Origin: Dipteronia dyeriana
Taxonomy: Eukaryota > Streptophyta > Magnoliopsida > Sapindales > Sapindaceae
Assembly: GCA_032871835.1 (NCBI GenBank)
Contig: CM065301.1
Span: forward strand, 21,283,291-21,347,290
Length of the DNA: 64,000 nucleotides
Reading direction: 5' to 3'
Shown here one piece after another: positions 12,901-28,240 of the stretch. Made by a program: the position numbers and the translations under genes. The notes under the pieces were generated by a model that worked only from the letters and a program-made list of their open reading frames with translations, did not search any database and was not told the origin of the DNA. Position 1 is the first letter of the stretch. Every line of letters begins with the position of its first letter.

Positions 12901-15900
12901 TAGATATGTTGATGTCTAAATGGAAGGCCTTCAGATACACCCTTTTTAATTGGTATTTCAAAAAGGTCACTTTGTGAATGCTAAAGTGATAGGGCAGATC
13001 TGATGTTCCAACTTATCAGAGCTAGATATGGAAATGGTGAGTGCTTTGCAAGAGTATACAGAACCTTTGGCAACCCGATCCTGTGATCATCTTCATTACT
13101 ATAATCATTAGCAGGGAATAGGAAAGTTACTATGTATTTCTTATGGCATCTGGATACACCTCTTTGAATCATTGTTTCAAAGGGGTCACTTATTTGATGC
13201 CAAAGCAAAAAGGCAAAGCTGATATTGCTCCTTGTGAAAGTGGAACATGGAAAATACTAATTGCTTTGTGACAGTTCTGAAATTAGCTTAGCAAGTTATC
13301 TTGGTTGTGTTTTGTTTTACTTTCTGTTCCATATTTATTGCAACTTTGTTGGAAGCACCTAACTTATAAACAACAGCTTAGGTTCTCTTCATTTATATCA
13401 CTTGATAATTTTAACAGTTGATGCCACTTTGAAGCCTTGTCAAGAGCACTAACTACCATATTGATGAAGACCTTGTTTATTATGAGTCATTGTTAATTAG
13501 CTTTAAGTGTAAAAACAAAGATTCCAAGGCCTAAACTTTTAATTTGCCATGCCCTGGATAATGATGGGCTTACTTGGGGTCTTATGTGATCAGCCCAGTT
13601 TGTAAATCCAGAGTGAGTCTAAGAAGTCAAGAAGTCAAGGAAGTCTTAAATCTAGTCAGGGGTCTTTATTGTTCTTATAAAGTACAAGTCTTATTGAGAG
13701 TCATTTATGTTTTCTTCTCTATGTTCTAGGAGTATTTACTTCTATAAATATAGATGAAACTGAACTGCTGGAATATGAACAAGACAAGTTTCAGCTCTTG
13801 CAATTAAGATTGTGTGATGTTAACATTCAACTCAAGGTTTGATGCCACGGGTTTATTAGATGTGATGCCTAAATAAATGTCTATTTCCTTGTCATTATAT
13901 TTCCAAATTATAAGTTTCAGTCACCCAAACCACTTTACAATCCATAACAAGCAGACCCCGACACTGTGATGCATCAAAGCGTCTCTCAATATTTTTTTTT
14001 GTTTGGACTCATATTTGAATGATATCAAAACTTTCACTTTTTCATAAGTAGTTGATTCCATATAGTCCAAATCATTGGAAATATTGAATATTTTTTAATC
14101 GATTGTTGTCTCTCTGTTCATGCATATCAGTTTTGAAAGTTTAGAATGGATCATGGTATTGAACTCCTTGAAATGTGCAGCGGGCCTAGGGCAGTTTCTG
14201 TTATTAATTCCTCATCAGAAAAGTTAGGTGGGGCAAGGGTTGTTGCAACAGATGTGGTTCCAGATGATGTTGCAAAAATCAAAGATGTTCTCCAGAGGTG
14301 GTCTGATGTTGACCAAATGAATCTCATTATTACCCTTGGTGAGGTTTCCTGCCTTGCATACAGGTTAAATGTTGTAGGCGAATACAAGAAACATCTGTTT
14401 TCATGGTAGCCCTTACCTCTGCCTTCTCATTTCTGAACATATTTTCTGATATAATAAGGTGGCACTGGCTTCACCCCAAGAGACGTAACCCCGGAAGCCA
14501 CAAAAGAAATGATTCTGAGAGAAACACCTGGTCTTTTGTATGTCATGATGCAAGAAAGTTTAAAGGTACCTATTGTTTCAATATAAGTTGCACATGTATA
14601 TAAATGCAGTTACAAGTTAAATGATTTAACAATTTGAGTGTTTGTAACTTTTGTACACATAATTGTATGTCTTGGACGGAGGATTTTGTAAAACATTACA
14701 TCCAACATAGGTGGAAAACTGGAAACTGTATGACTGTATCTTCAAAAGTGAACTAAAATTGGTTGGAGTTTGTAAAAGTTTAAAACCAATGTATTTGGTC
14801 CTACGTTGATGCAAATTCTAAGTGGATCGAGTGCTCTAAATTGGGAGGTACAACATGACATTTAGACGCATGTCCACTGGTTTATTCCTACTTTTTACAC
14901 TTATGGTTTGTTAAATTGTCACTTATGCATTGATGTTTCAATAAAAGAAACATTCAAGTGTTGATATATATATTTGGGAAGACAGTAAAAAATAATTTTT
15001 TTTGCTTGAATACGGCAAGCAATGTTCCAATCTTTAAACTCTTTTTACTTCTATCTATCCCCTTTACTCCCACTATCTATTTATCGTTGTTTGAATGTTT
15101 GTGATTTTTGGTTTGTCTGTTCTACTAAAATGCTATTGATAAGTCATAAGTTAGTGACAATTTTTTTTCTTTATCATCCTCCAAATTAGGTGACACCATT
15201 TGCTATGCTTTCACGCTCTGCAGCAGGGATAAGAGGGTCAACATTGGTAAGACACTACAATTTGCTGTTGTTATCCTCCTAGACTTTAGTGTGAAGCAAA
15301 CTTGTCATAACGTTTTATTTTCTTTCTTGCAAAACTATATATTTCCTCTGATAGTTGATTTCTCATCATTACAGTAATTAATTTTTTACTATTTAGTAAG
15401 TAGATATTCTGTTAAATATATGAAGGGATTATGATATGTAAGTTGCTTCTGAATTATCAAGAGTATTTATTAGTAAAGTGAGACTGGTAATAAGGATAAT
15501 TAACTTCTATACAGCATCACTTGTGCCTTGAGAGTTTTTGCTATGCCTCAAACTCAACTGTTAAAGTGCAATGGAAAATTTTCTCTTGTAGAAGATATCA
15601 ATATAATGCATAAGGAAATGTTTAAGCACAAATAGATTACTAGTTTATTACCATAACTCTTTAAGGCACTAATTTATTGCTCATGTAAATTTGAGAGAGA
15701 ACAAGTAGTTAGAGTTGGAATGACTATAAAAATCCTATTGGAAGTTGCAAGTGTTCTTATTGTTATTGAGCGTTATAGTTGATTATCGTGTAAAATGCAA
15801 GATAAATGAAAGGAGTAAATGAATTACTATGGCTGGTTTCATTAGCTATTGATGGCCCCTGTTGACCATTGGTTTGGTATATTAAACATAAGTATAACCT

Positions 15901-16205
15901 GATATATTTGGTTTACTAGTACTCAGATAATCAATAAGTTGTTTGTGTATTAATATATTTTTCGTGTACGACAATGTACTTAGATCATCAACATGCCTGG
16001 GAACCCAAATGCAGTTGCTGAATGCATGGAGGCGTTACTGCCCGGCCTTAAGCATGCATTAAAGCAGATAAATGGTGACAAGAGAGAGAAACATCCTCGC
16101 CATGTCCCTCATGCACAAGCGGTACCCATGGATACATGGGATCACAGTTACAAGAAGGCCTCTGGTAATGGCAGCACAGAACCCCCTTGTTCTTGTTCCC
16201 ACTAA
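6935..16205 (+). CDS. CNX1: Molybdopterin biosynthesis protein CNX1 (molybdopterin molybdenumtransferase / MPT adenylyltransferase)
   Basis: Thirteen exons with GT-AG introns and a consistent frame: 6935-7087, 7517-7643, 9040-9170, 10187-10288, 10678-10761, 11091-11318, 11531-11721, 11866-11970, 12158-12466, 14181-14338, 14459-14565, 15190-15246, 15984-16205; 657 residues. CNX1 completes molybdenum cofactor: the C-terminal G domain adenylylates molybdopterin and the N-terminal E domain inserts molybdate (cytosol, cytoskeleton-associated). E domain (MoeA-like, about 1-440) shows [29 protein letters not shown] (251-260), MKPGKP (278-283) and GLPGNPVSC (306-314). G domain (MogA-like, about 455-615) shows LTVSDT (462), [14 protein letters not shown] (530) and MPGNPNAV (588). 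Order and length match plant CNX1 (about 670). The start is the first in-frame ATG; the N-terminus is shorter than the Arabidopsis protein. No frame breaks, so it is probably functional. Confidence 0.96.
8693..8777 (-). repeat. Dispersed repeat copy A in CNX1 intron 2
   Basis: Shares TAATCAC(A/G)TGG, GACTTGAACCCA and AAGCTTAAG(C/T)TG(A/G)TAGGAAATGAC with 21371-21478. On the minus strand it holds GGGTTCAAGTC, like a pol III B-box, or the segment next to a Met-tRNA primer site in Copia LTRs. Origin unresolved: SINE or LTR fragment. Confidence 0.5.
10345..10623. mobile_element. Fold-back MITE in CNX1 intron 4
   Basis: The two ends are inverted copies over about 55 bp: TAACCCATTTGAGAGACC... at the left and ...GGTCTCTCAAATGGGTTA at the right. 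A second internal inverted pair follows (TATTACCCCTACTAATAA against TTATTAGGAAGGGTAATA). Almost the whole 279 bp can therefore pair with itself. No clear target duplication was found. It does not disturb the splice sites. Confidence 0.75.
10853..11064 (+). repeat. Tandem duplication in CNX1 intron 5 carrying copies of the exon 6 acceptor
   Basis: Two copies of about 100-109 bp (10853-10952 and 10962-11064) share TGATGTTTATC...AAAGAAAGAAAG...CTGCAAATTAGGGATTCATC. The true junction at 11084-11108 reads CTGCAG/ATTAGGGATTCA, so both intron copies match the acceptor and first exon bases but have CTGCAA in place of CTGCAG. Confidence 0.7.
12932..13260 (+). repeat. Degenerate direct repeat in CNX1 intron 9
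   Basis: Segments beginning TTCAGATACACC (12932) and ATCTGGATACACC (13148) continue in parallel through TTTCAAA(A/G)(A/G)GGTCACTT, GATGC-like and GGCA(G/A)A(T/G)CTGAT blocks. This is an old duplication with a period near 216 bp. No coding content. Confidence 0.45.
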
Positions 16206-16332
16206 AATTTTGTCTGGAATAAGAAATCATGTTATTCTGTGTATATTATTATACGCCCCCCATTTGTGCTTGTTCCCACAAAAAATTTCTCTGGAATAAG
16301 AAATCATGTTATTCTGTGTACATTATTATGCT
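16192..16332 (+). repeat. Direct duplication spanning the CNX1 stop codon and 3' UTR
   Basis: CTTGTTCCCACTAAAATTTTG at 16192 and CTTGTTCCCACAAAAAATTT at 16269 each lead into TCTGGAATAAGAAATCATG and TTATTCTGTGTAYATTATTAT. The period is 77 bp. The first copy contains the last codons and TAA of CNX1; the second has AAA where the stop would be. Confidence 0.8.
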
Positions 16333-19300
16333 CCTTAAAGAGTGTATTGCTGCATTTATTTCTAATACTTCTATCTTTTAGTCTATATTTAAAAGTGCCA
16401 AAATTGCCCTAATGTGTTTTATAGGAATAATGCTGACAAATTTAAAGTAATTAAGAGTTCAAACCGCAAGAATTATGAAAAGGTGATGGTAGACTTAAGT
16501 GTGCGTAAAGATGGGGTAATGATGAATTATAAGATGTAATTATACTATTGATTGTTTCTTATATCATTTGATTTGATTATTCTCTTCCTATTTTATAGAT
16601 AATTCTATCTTATTTCCATAAATTGTTTAGAAAGAATTACTCTAAACATGAGCTGAACAAATGTTTAGAATTATTCTCTTCCTATGTTTTATAGATAATT
16701 CTATCTACTTTATGTGATTAGAATGTTCAAGTCTTTAGTTTCTACAGCCGTTTCTTTATGGCCCTTAAAAACTGTCCATGCAACAACTCAAAATCAAATG
16801 GGATATTAGTAACAATAATAAAACTTTGACAAATACAATTAGTATGCCTTAAAAGTGTTTATGTAGTGTTGGAGGGTGATAAAGTATCTACAATCGGGGG
16901 ATTTAGATCTTCTTGAGATCACCTATGACAGATATTTATGTCAAAAGGGTTTTATTTATATATTAATTTTGTTTTTGGTTTGATGGAGGGAGATTTGAAC
17001 TTGGGAACTCAACTTCATTGTAAGGTCTACCGATATATTTATTTATTTCGTCAACATGAATATATGATTAAGAAGAAATAGGATCATCATTTGTTGCAAG
17101 ATTATTTGATGGTAAGAAGTTTAGATCAATAGAAGATCTTTCTGTCAGGAAGAATATAGGAACAAAGGTATTAGTTGGCACTTGGTTCTTTCAATCCTTG
17201 TACGGCCAATGATAGCAGCCTCTGTTGCCTTTGTAAAATATATGGTTGATGCATGCTTACTTCTGATAGGCGAGTGCTGAGCTTGAAAGCTTGAGAAAAT
17301 CAATATTGTTGATGGTGTATGTTTATTCTTTGTATCTTTGCTTATTATTCTAAAGGGAAAACTTCATTTTGGTTCCTATGTTTCAATGCATCAATTTGGT
17401 CTTTTTCACGTGCCAATATCCCTTCATTCTTTGCCAAGTTCTCTTCTATTTAAAGTTATTTACTTCTTGTTTGTGCCTTGTATCCTTCATTTTATGCCTA
17501 GTTCTTTTTGTCGAGTCATTTACTTCTTGTCCATGTCTACCCTCTGTTGTGCCTCTAGAGCTTTTAATAGTATCACTAGGTGACTTCATAGCTTTCTTTT
17601 CTTAATATTTCCTCGAAGGCTTGGAATCTAGCCCTCCTTTTGGCGCCAAATATTGACAAGTAAACTTGAGAGCACATGAAGTGCTTGCAACAGTTAAGTG
17701 TATCTTATGCCTATTGCTTATTTATAGGGAAAGTATAATTTCCCCCTTGACTTTTGCCCTATTGTTAAGTCGATGATAGATTTTCACCATATTGGTCGTT
17801 AATCCCTCTGATTTGGAAAGAGTGTATATTATACCTCTCCCTTGACATTTTCCGTGTAAAATCACGTTGACCGTTATATTTAAAAGGACAATATTGTAAA
17901 AACATAATTAAACAAAATCAATTAAAAATTAAAATCTGATCATTATTGTCTTTCCTCTCTCACGATCTCTCATATGTTTTTCTACTCTCCTCATCTCTTC
18001 ATCTTCATCATCAAACCCTAAACCGTTCTTTTATTCTTCTTTTTCGATTGAGGTTGGGTGTGGGTGTGGGTGTGGGTGGTTTGGTTCGATTGGTTTGGGG
18101 TGTTTCGAGGGCAATCGGTTGGTGGGGTTTGGTGGATGGTGGTGCCGGCCTGTGTTTGTGATTTGGGGATGGTGGCTGAAGTTCTAAGGTTTGTGAATGG
18201 AAGATTTTTTTTTATGGGTATGATTTTACCCTAGGTTTTTTTTATAGGTATGATTGATGGTGACGTAAGCCAACTGATTATAGGTTTGATTTTGATTTTG
18301 TTAGATTTTGTTTTCTAGTGATTTTATTTAGTTTTGTCTGGTTTGATTTTGATTTTGATCGATTTTGTTTGATGGTGGTTGAAGATAGAAAGAATTCTAG
18401 TTTTTGGTTTGGAGAAATGGGGATTTCTGGGTTTGGAATTTGTTGTTTATGGTAATGTTTTTTAGATTCAAAAATCAATAGGTAGTTTATTTGATATATT
18501 TCGAGTTTGGATCAATTTCATGCTTGGATCAGTTTGGAGGTGATTTGGTGTTTGGATCAGTTCAGTGGCTGGTGATGATTTTGATGATCTGGATCAATCT
18601 CTCTAGAGAGATTTGGTTTGCTGTTGATGATTTTGATGATGTTGGTTCACTGGTGTTCATGTTAGATTCTTTTTTTGTTTTTGTTTTTATATAAAGAGAT
18701 CCGGTGGAGATCAATACCTCCACCAAATCCACATTTTATTATTATTTTATTATTTTTTGATAAACTAGATAAACAATTTTTTTAAAAAAAACTTTTGTTT
18801 TTAAATTATTTTTTCTTTTTTTTTAATATATTTATTATTTAATGAATATCTGAAGGGTTAAATAGTAATTATATGGAACAAATCGAATGATAAAATGGTC
18901 ATTTAATTAAGAGGATTGATGGCCAACTCAAAAATAGATGGAAAATATAACAAAACAGACATACTATACATTCTTTTTATTTAAAAGGGAAGATCGATCA
19001 ATACGATAAAAAATTGTTATCGTCTTAATGATATGACCAGGACAGAGCCACATTATGTAACCTTATTCGTGCCAAGTGGAGCCAAGAGGGTTAACCATTG
19101 GGATTTGGGACAAACAAACTCACTTTTAGAGAGATGGTTGATGCCCCGTCGTACATATTTGAGTTATATCCGAGGCATCCGAGGTATCCAAAGTAAACCA
19201 GGAATCGTTGGAAATTATCATGCCTTGATTTCTTGACTCATATGATACCAATGATACTGTTACGGCCAATAAAATTGGGTAATTCCCTTGTAAGTTTGAC

Positions 19301-19567
19301 TTTTCGGAACCATTTCTACCTTTGGATGATGACGTGGCTCAGATCAAGATTAATGGTATAACCATAAGTCCATAACAAAAAGTATCTCAAATTTTAACTC
19401 GTTTATATTCTATTATTGCAGTGACACGACCTTTGCCATGGAGGCTTGTTTTGATTTATCATACAAATTACCATCACTAGTCACTATTCATGGCTTTATT
19501 TTTTATTGCTATACCGAATAGCTAAATTTATTGGGATATACGAGTGATTTTCCTCTAGTTTTTGGGA
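16333..19567. other. Intergenic region, no gene supported
   Basis: AT-rich with scattered short frames and no recognisable protein. Part of 17730-18990 has a conserved transposon-like look (CCCCTTGACTTTT near the left; GGGTTAAATAG...GGTCATTTAATTAAG near the right) but no provable termini. 18260-18480 is TTTGATTTTG-type low complexity, and 18540-18640 repeats GATGATTTTGATGATSTGG. Nothing further can be said for 19000-19567. Confidence 0.5.
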
Positions 19568-21938
<2,371 letters not shown>

Positions 21939-21987
21939 CTTGTTGCTCGCTTAATAAATTAGCATAGCATAGGGCATGACCAGAGTC

Positions 21988-21995
21988 TATAAATA
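21988..21995 (-). promoter_or_regulatory. Candidate TATA box of the carboxypeptidase gene
   Basis: TATAAATA on plus (TATTTATA read along the gene), about 50 bases upstream of the ATG at 21938. This leaves room for a 5' UTR of roughly 20-25 bases. Supported by position only. Confidence 0.4.
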
Positions 21996-23482
21996 GCTGA
22001 TGTGGGTGTTAAAATTAAGGTAGTTGGCTTGTTTTATGGTGCTTGAAGCTCTTGGAAATCACAACATTATAAACAGAAAATCAAATTGGCCTGCTGTTTG
22101 ATTACTATTATTTTTTAATGTTTGACTTGTATTTGTTGAGTTTATCGAAATTATTATTGTACAAGTCAAAAGCAAAAGCCAAGTGGTTTTTTTACCCCAA
22201 ATATTACTATAACCAAACTTGTATTGTAAACAAAAATGAATTCGCAGATCTAGCAAAACTTAAATATACTTCCATTAGTTTCTTCTTTGTATCATTTTTC
22301 TCTGGTTTTAATAAATTTTCCTTTGTTAGTCTATATATATATATATATATATATTCATTACTAATATAAGCACACAATATAAAATTGGCTAAAGGGTCGT
22401 TCGTATTTTTGTTTGAAGACCGAATAATCATGAATTTTTTTAAAGACCGAAAAGGGACTGAAATTTGAACATGGATGATATGTTTTTTTCCCTCACATGT
22501 GAATGTATTGTCAACATGTTTGATTTTTTTTTAAATAAAATTGTCTGAAGACAAGTAATTTTACATTTATACTCATCTTAATTAAAATATGTAATTTAAC
22601 ATGTGTGTTTTTCTACAAACAAAGTTCAATTTAACAAAACAAAAAATTCATAAAAGATTATAATTTTACATGTTTTGAAAACAAAGTTCAAGTTCAAGTT
22701 CAATTTCAATTTATCGTAAATTTATTTTTTAGTTATTTTGCATGTTGTTCATGTTTCCAGCATATATAATTGAGGAAACCTTTTTTTTTTTTTGATATTC
22801 TGGTTCATATGCATTGGAAAAAAAAGTTATTTTTTTAAATAAGTTCTTGAATTATATGCTGGGTCTCTATGAGAAGTGATTAGGGTTTTATTTTTTTTCT
22901 TTCTAAAAGCCATTTAAAATAAGAAAAATCTTTACACTATATTAAATTATGATAAATTTGGAAATATATCTTCTTTAGGAGGATAAACTTGAAAGAAAAT
23001 ATTTTAATTGTAATATAGTGATTTGAAATTAAGTTAAAAGTTATAATTTCTTAATTTATTTTTAAGTTGTTTTTAATATTTTTTAGTTGTTTGACAATTT
23101 AAAAAAAAACAAATTAAACAACTTAATGAGTTCAATTCAGACCCATTAAGTTTTAAGTGGAAAAAAGAACGATCCTTAAGTCACACACACATAATTAATG
23201 ATAGATAAAGGAGAATGAAATAACAAAGAAATCAATTTATTAAATCTAAGCCATCCAAATCTCGTAGATTCAATGGTCGAAAAATCATGTCAAATTTGTG
23301 TCAAAAATTGTGTCCACTGATCCTTCCGATATATATATATATTGATTGTAAAAGTATTGCCCTGGTTTTTTATCTATACCGTTCGATAGATTGTAAGTTT
23401 TTTTTCTATACCAATATGGGAATGTTGGTAGACAATCAATTCATAATACGACCTTGGATGTCCAACATTTTATTAAATCTTA
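21996..23482. other. AT-rich intergenic DNA
   Basis: No gene. Contains an (AT)n microsatellite near 22331-22352, another short one near 23330-23341, and long A/T runs. The open frames here are low-complexity and unlike any known protein. Confidence 0.5.
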
Positions 23483-23950
23483 AGAGCATCTCCAATACAG
23501 TGCTAAATTAGTATGTCAATGTTAAAATTTAGCATATAGTGCTAAAACATTCCTCCAATGCAGTGTCGAATACTATACTAAATTTAACATATGCTATATT
23601 GTGTGTCAAATTTGGTACATAGTATAGCATATACTAAATTTGGCATATCAATAAATGCACTTTTTTTAATTATAAAAATATCATTATATATATTTTTTAA
23701 ATATTAAAATAATTTAAATTTAATGTACATTAATGATATATCAATCAAAATCTATTTCATGCCACCATTCTTCAGCATTTTATTGAATGCATTAATGGTA
23801 AATGTTGACTTTTATAATTTTAATTAATAAAATAATAAAAATAGCATATTAAGATTAAAATAATACTAAATTGTTGTGTCAAATATAATATTTTACAATT
23901 TTTTGTACCAAATTTAACATTGGCAATAAGACATGCATTAGAGATAGTCT
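23483..23950. mobile_element. MITE-like element with AGAGCATCTCCAA ends
   Basis: Left end AGAGCATCTCCAATACAG; right end ATGCATTAGAGATAGTCT, whose reverse complement AGACTATCTCTAATGCAT pairs with it imperfectly. The inside is AT-rich with CTAAATTTGGCATAT-type internal repeats. GAGCATCTCCAATG termini are common in plant non-autonomous elements. No clear target duplication was identified. Confidence 0.55.
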
Positions 23951-24236
23951 AATTTTGATAAGAAAAGAACAATGAGGTAAAAGTCTAAATAAACGATTTT
24001 CAATGATTCGTGGGATCAAAGAAAAATATAAAAGATGATCTACTAGATAAATAAAAAATATATAAGTTGATATACTAAATCGAATCTAGCGGTGTTTGGA
24101 TATGCTTAAAGAATCAACTCATTAAAAACCTTAAGTAGGAAAATCCGATAGAATAAAATCGTATAGAAGAGAAAAAGAGTACAATGTATATATACATAAA
24201 ATAACTAATATACTTCCTTTGATATGCTTTTTTAGA

Positions 24237-24686
24237 TTGGGGTGTGTAGAATCCGATCAAATCCAATAGGATCCATGTATGGCGACTTGAACCCGAGATA
24301 TCATTAGGCTGAACAAGTGTTCTTTACCATCAAGCCACATTAGGCGGTAATAACAATTATACAATTATATATTGCTTTTATGGTAATTTTATTCGAAGTA
24401 CTGTATAAATTATTAATTTGATTATGGTAATTTTATGTATATTTTAACTTATATATATATATATATATATTAAAAATTGTTTCATATGAATTCGATCCAT
24501 TGGATTTGGTCAAATTTGATTTAAGTCTTTTGCAATTAGATCGGATCGGATCCAATTGTAATTGGATATGATCAGATCAGATTATGCTCAAAGATTGGAT
24601 CAGATTGAATTGTAATTTTTTGATCCTATCAGATTGCATATTGGATCATAGAAAATCCAATGGATCCGATCCGTTGCACACCCATA
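24237..24686. mobile_element. hAT-like non-autonomous element
   Basis: Left TTGGGGTGTGTAGAATCCGATC and right GATCCGTTGCACACCCATA are inverted copies (GGGTGTG core). Flanks TTTTTAGA and CTTTAAGA match at 6 of 8 positions, compatible with a decayed 8-bp hAT duplication. The inside is full of GGATC/GATCC words and an (AT)n run near 24449-24470. Confidence 0.5.
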
Positions 24687-25125
24687 CTTTAAGATGAAAC
24701 GGTCCCTTGATAAAATCCCATTATCAATCTTGTAATTTACAGAGTCAACACATCTTATTCCATATACTGGTTTCTCAAATGTTGATGTATGCAATGTTTT
24801 GTAAATGGATCTAGAAGAATATATGTAGACCATATATGCTTGATAACTATTTATCGGTTTTGTTGAAGTTCATAAGCATAAAAGATTTTTGGAGAAATAT
24901 GTTTGTTTTAACTCCTTTGATATATCCCTTTCTTATCTAAGCAATACAAGCCGTGTTATATTCAAATATTTGTGTCGACATTTCCGTTGATGATGGAAAT
25001 CCACATGTACTTCAAATATATATGATGAATAACTGACTTTACCTAAATACATTATGCTATTGGTAAAATCTGAAGGATTGACAGATCAACATTATTGACA
25101 GAGAAAGCAATGATTAGATATGCCA
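24687..25125. other. Intergenic AT-rich DNA
   Basis: No gene, repeat terminus or RNA structure was recognised between the hAT-like element and the next LTR. Confidence 0.4.
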
Positions 25126-27555
25126 TGTTGCTAAAGTCAACCAGAATCGACTAACTCAAGTCGACCAATAGTTGACCTTAAGACCCGATGAGATCCGGTC
25201 AGGTTTATCTGATCGATCGGGTAAAGATAACCTGACCAGGTTCATCAGATCGATTAGGTAGAGGTAATTCGATCAAGTTATTTGACCAACCAAACAAAGA
25301 AACCTGGTCGAGTGAGACAACTAAATAGATGAAAGATACACCGCTCAGGGTTGAGTAACCGATCAAGTAAATAAAACCCGATCGGGTTAATAAAACCTGA
25401 TCTGGTTAGATAACCGGTCAATCGGCGATACGAGTAAGATGTTAAGTCTAAGACAATCACGAATTAAATACGCAGAGAAAGAATCTTACCCAAACAAGGA
25501 ACCATGAAGTAAACTCTGACATTAAATGCGCAGAATATGCAAAACATGAAAGAAGATAAAGATGACTCCAACAAATTAGAGTCATCCTGAATCTCTTCAA
25601 CTTTCCTTACATGTACTTTAAAGAATTATGGTTCTATATATGTATAACCAGACCCTAAAATACCATGCCATTCATGACATGAAAAACATACAATAGGAAG
25701 AGTGCAAGAGAGATTGAGTGTGTAATCCATTCTTAAATATAGAAATCTTTCCCCTGCCGTCTCCAGCAACCGTGGTTTTTTCCCTTCTTGGGTTTTCCAT
25801 GTCAAATCTTGTATTTTATACGATTAAGTTTCCTTTCTTGTTTTACAATTCAGTTGTTAATTCATATTACCTTATTGAGTGCGTGGTTGATTTCACATAA
25901 TCCAAAAATCAATGTCACCAATTGGCGCTAGAAGGAGGGGATATGTTAGAACTGCATCATAGAATCACCTCTAGGACTTGTGAAAAGTCGACGTGGAAAA
26001 CATGAGTAGAGATGAAGATGCGTTAGGAGATAGGAGCCAATCCCCCGTGACGTTAAGGCCTTAGGCCCAATAAACGCCAATGTCACTGGAGGAAGATTGT
26101 CTTCCAGAACCTTAATCACATACAGACATACCGTGATAACTCCTACGAATACCGCATATGGGATTTCCTAAGAGGTGTTCCAGTGTGTCTAAGAATCCCT
26201 ACAGAGAGTTATTGAGGACACAACTAGACAAGGGATTAACATAGCAGCGACTGCAAACTTGACTTCCCCGTACTAGTTGTCCACACCTGTAGTAGCCCAA
26301 GACCCTAAGGTGGGCTTAAAGATAGTAGGCGTAACCCTAGATGCTTATCGTAAAATAGGTAGAGATAAGGCAGATCATCGTGAAAGAAGAGAGCATTCCT
26401 GGAGAAGAGATGATTGCCAAGATGACCTGGGGCCACATGAAAAATAATTACCAAGGCCATGAGAGTTATAAGGGAATAGATAACCGGGATGGAAGCGTTA
26501 TAGAGAGACCAGTCATCAGGAGAAGGTAGGAAAATATGACGGTGGTAGAGCGGGGTATACCCATAAAGACCGTTATAGGGGTAACCGAAGAAGATCTCGA
26601 TCAGTCTCAACTAATGAAAATGTCCCACCTAGGAGACACCGGGCTGGTCAGGTTCAACCAACGTAATGCTCATACCATAAGACGTATACCAAGAGATCCT
26701 TATGTGGGATTACCATTCATCAAAAGTTTGATGAACATGGGGAACCAGAGAGTGAATGAGAAGTCTTGTTACGAAGGATAGAAATGATAGAGCATAGGCA
26801 TGGCTAAAGTAATCTGCTTATTAACAATTCGAAAAGTCCATTCTCTGACGCAATTCGACGATCTCACTTCTTTGAGAAGTTCAGAATGCAGCATATGGAG
26901 CAGTTCAATGTGAACATCGACCCACATGAACATGTTAGGAGATACCAGAGTGCAATGAAACAGTATGATTATGATGATGAACTCATGTCAAGAATGTTCT
27001 TATAGACTTTAGGTGATCAAGGTTCTAGATGTTTTGTCAGACTTGCATGTGGTCCAATTTGAAATTTTGAGGGGTTGATACAAGCCTTTACTAGTCAATT
27101 CATGGGGAACATCCAGAAGAGAAAATCGGTATCTACTTCATCTACTTTAAAGCAAAGAAAAAGTGAGAAATTGATAGATTACCTGAACAGGTTCTCTAAA
27201 GAAGTGTTAAAGGTTTAATGACAATGCCGTGGTATCAGCTTTCATCATCAGCTTGCAGCACAACCAGTTATCACTTAGCTTGAGGCAAAAAAGAGAGGCC
27301 ACTTTTACATATTTGGTGGATGAAGTGGGAGGATACACGATGGCAGAAGAAGAACAAATAGCTCATGGAGGGAAGTTCATACACGGTGGCCGACCAAAGG
27401 AAAGCTAGAAGCCTAAAGAACTTAACTCCACAGGTGGTCAGAAAGTGGACCAGAAGATTAACAACTCGAATAAGAATAAAGATGGTCACAAGGATGACGA
27501 AGGGCAACATCATTCTCAAACTTTTTTCAATAAGTGCAAAAATCTAAAAAAAGAT
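25126..27555 (+). mobile_element. Ty3/gypsy 5' LTR and degenerate gag (plus strand)
   Basis: The LTR probably runs from TGTTGCTAAAG (about 25126) to about 25912 and is rich in GATCGA/TGATC words. It is followed by CACCAATTGGCGCTAGAAGG, a primer-site context common in plant Ty3 elements. A gag start fits 26002 but stops soon. From 26860 the translation matches Ty3 gag: HVRRYQSAMKQYD, FEGLIQAFTSQFMGN, STLKQRKSEKLIDYLNRFS. Stops and frame changes are present. No pol follows; a Copia fragment in the opposite orientation abuts at about 27555. Confidence 0.75.
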
Positions 27556-28240
27556 TGGAGGATGTAGCAACAAAAGTTAACTTTGTGGATTGCCATCGAA
27601 TTGTTATTTCATTACAGATAAAAACACTTATATCTCGTTTGTAACAAGCTTTATAATATAAAATATATATCTGACATCAGTATAACCAAGTGAACGTGAA
27701 AAAAATATTTGCTTTTGTATAAAATAATTTCAAATCTTTCGTTCTACGAAGGTAATGAATAAGATATTTAATCTCATTTAAGTGTCTTCGAGTTGGTGTT
27801 TAACTAAATCTGACATGTAAATTCACTCAAAATACAATATTTGGTTTAGTACATTGAGCCAAATATAACAAAGCACCAATTGCATTAAGATATGATACTT
27901 TAACAAGTATCTTTTCAATGTCTTCATTTTGTTGGAATGAATATTTCTTAGGATCAAGAAATCTAACAATCATAAGAGTACTTAATGGATGATCATTATC
28001 CAAGTCAAATCTTTTCAACATATATTGATTGATGAACAAGTATTTCATTTGATCTATTCTCGATCTCTATGCCAAGACATTTTTTTATCTTTCCCATGTC
28101 TTTCATTTCAAATTCTCTTTTCAAATATTCAATAGTTTTTAGGAGTTTTTCAGGAGTTCCAATTAAATCATATCATCAACCTATACTACTACTATAACCA
28201 ATTTAGATTATGATTTATGAAAACAAATAGGCATATATAT
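27555..28240 (-). pseudogene. Copia RT / RNase H remnant (outer, older element)
   Basis: Minus-strand translation shows the catalytic region VVV*VDDM (a stop replaces Tyr of YVDD) near 28170-28190. It continues with EYLKREFEMKDMGK, LGIEIENRSN, YLNAIGALLYLAQCTKPNIVF (27827-27890), TPTRRHLNEIKYLIHYLR and a broken RNase H. Stops and frameshifts are frequent. The probable 5' part of the same element, its gag, lies on the far side of a younger Copia at 35555-36190. Confidence 0.8.

Noticed and set aside
17730..18990. Possible Mutator-like element with CCCTTGACTTTT and GGTCATTTAATTAAG ends
   Set aside because: No convincing terminal inverted repeats or target duplication could be matched by eye.
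25190..25430. Cluster of GATCGATC-type palindromes as a regulatory array
   Set aside because: Better explained as part of the Ty3 LTR that ends before the primer site at about 25920.
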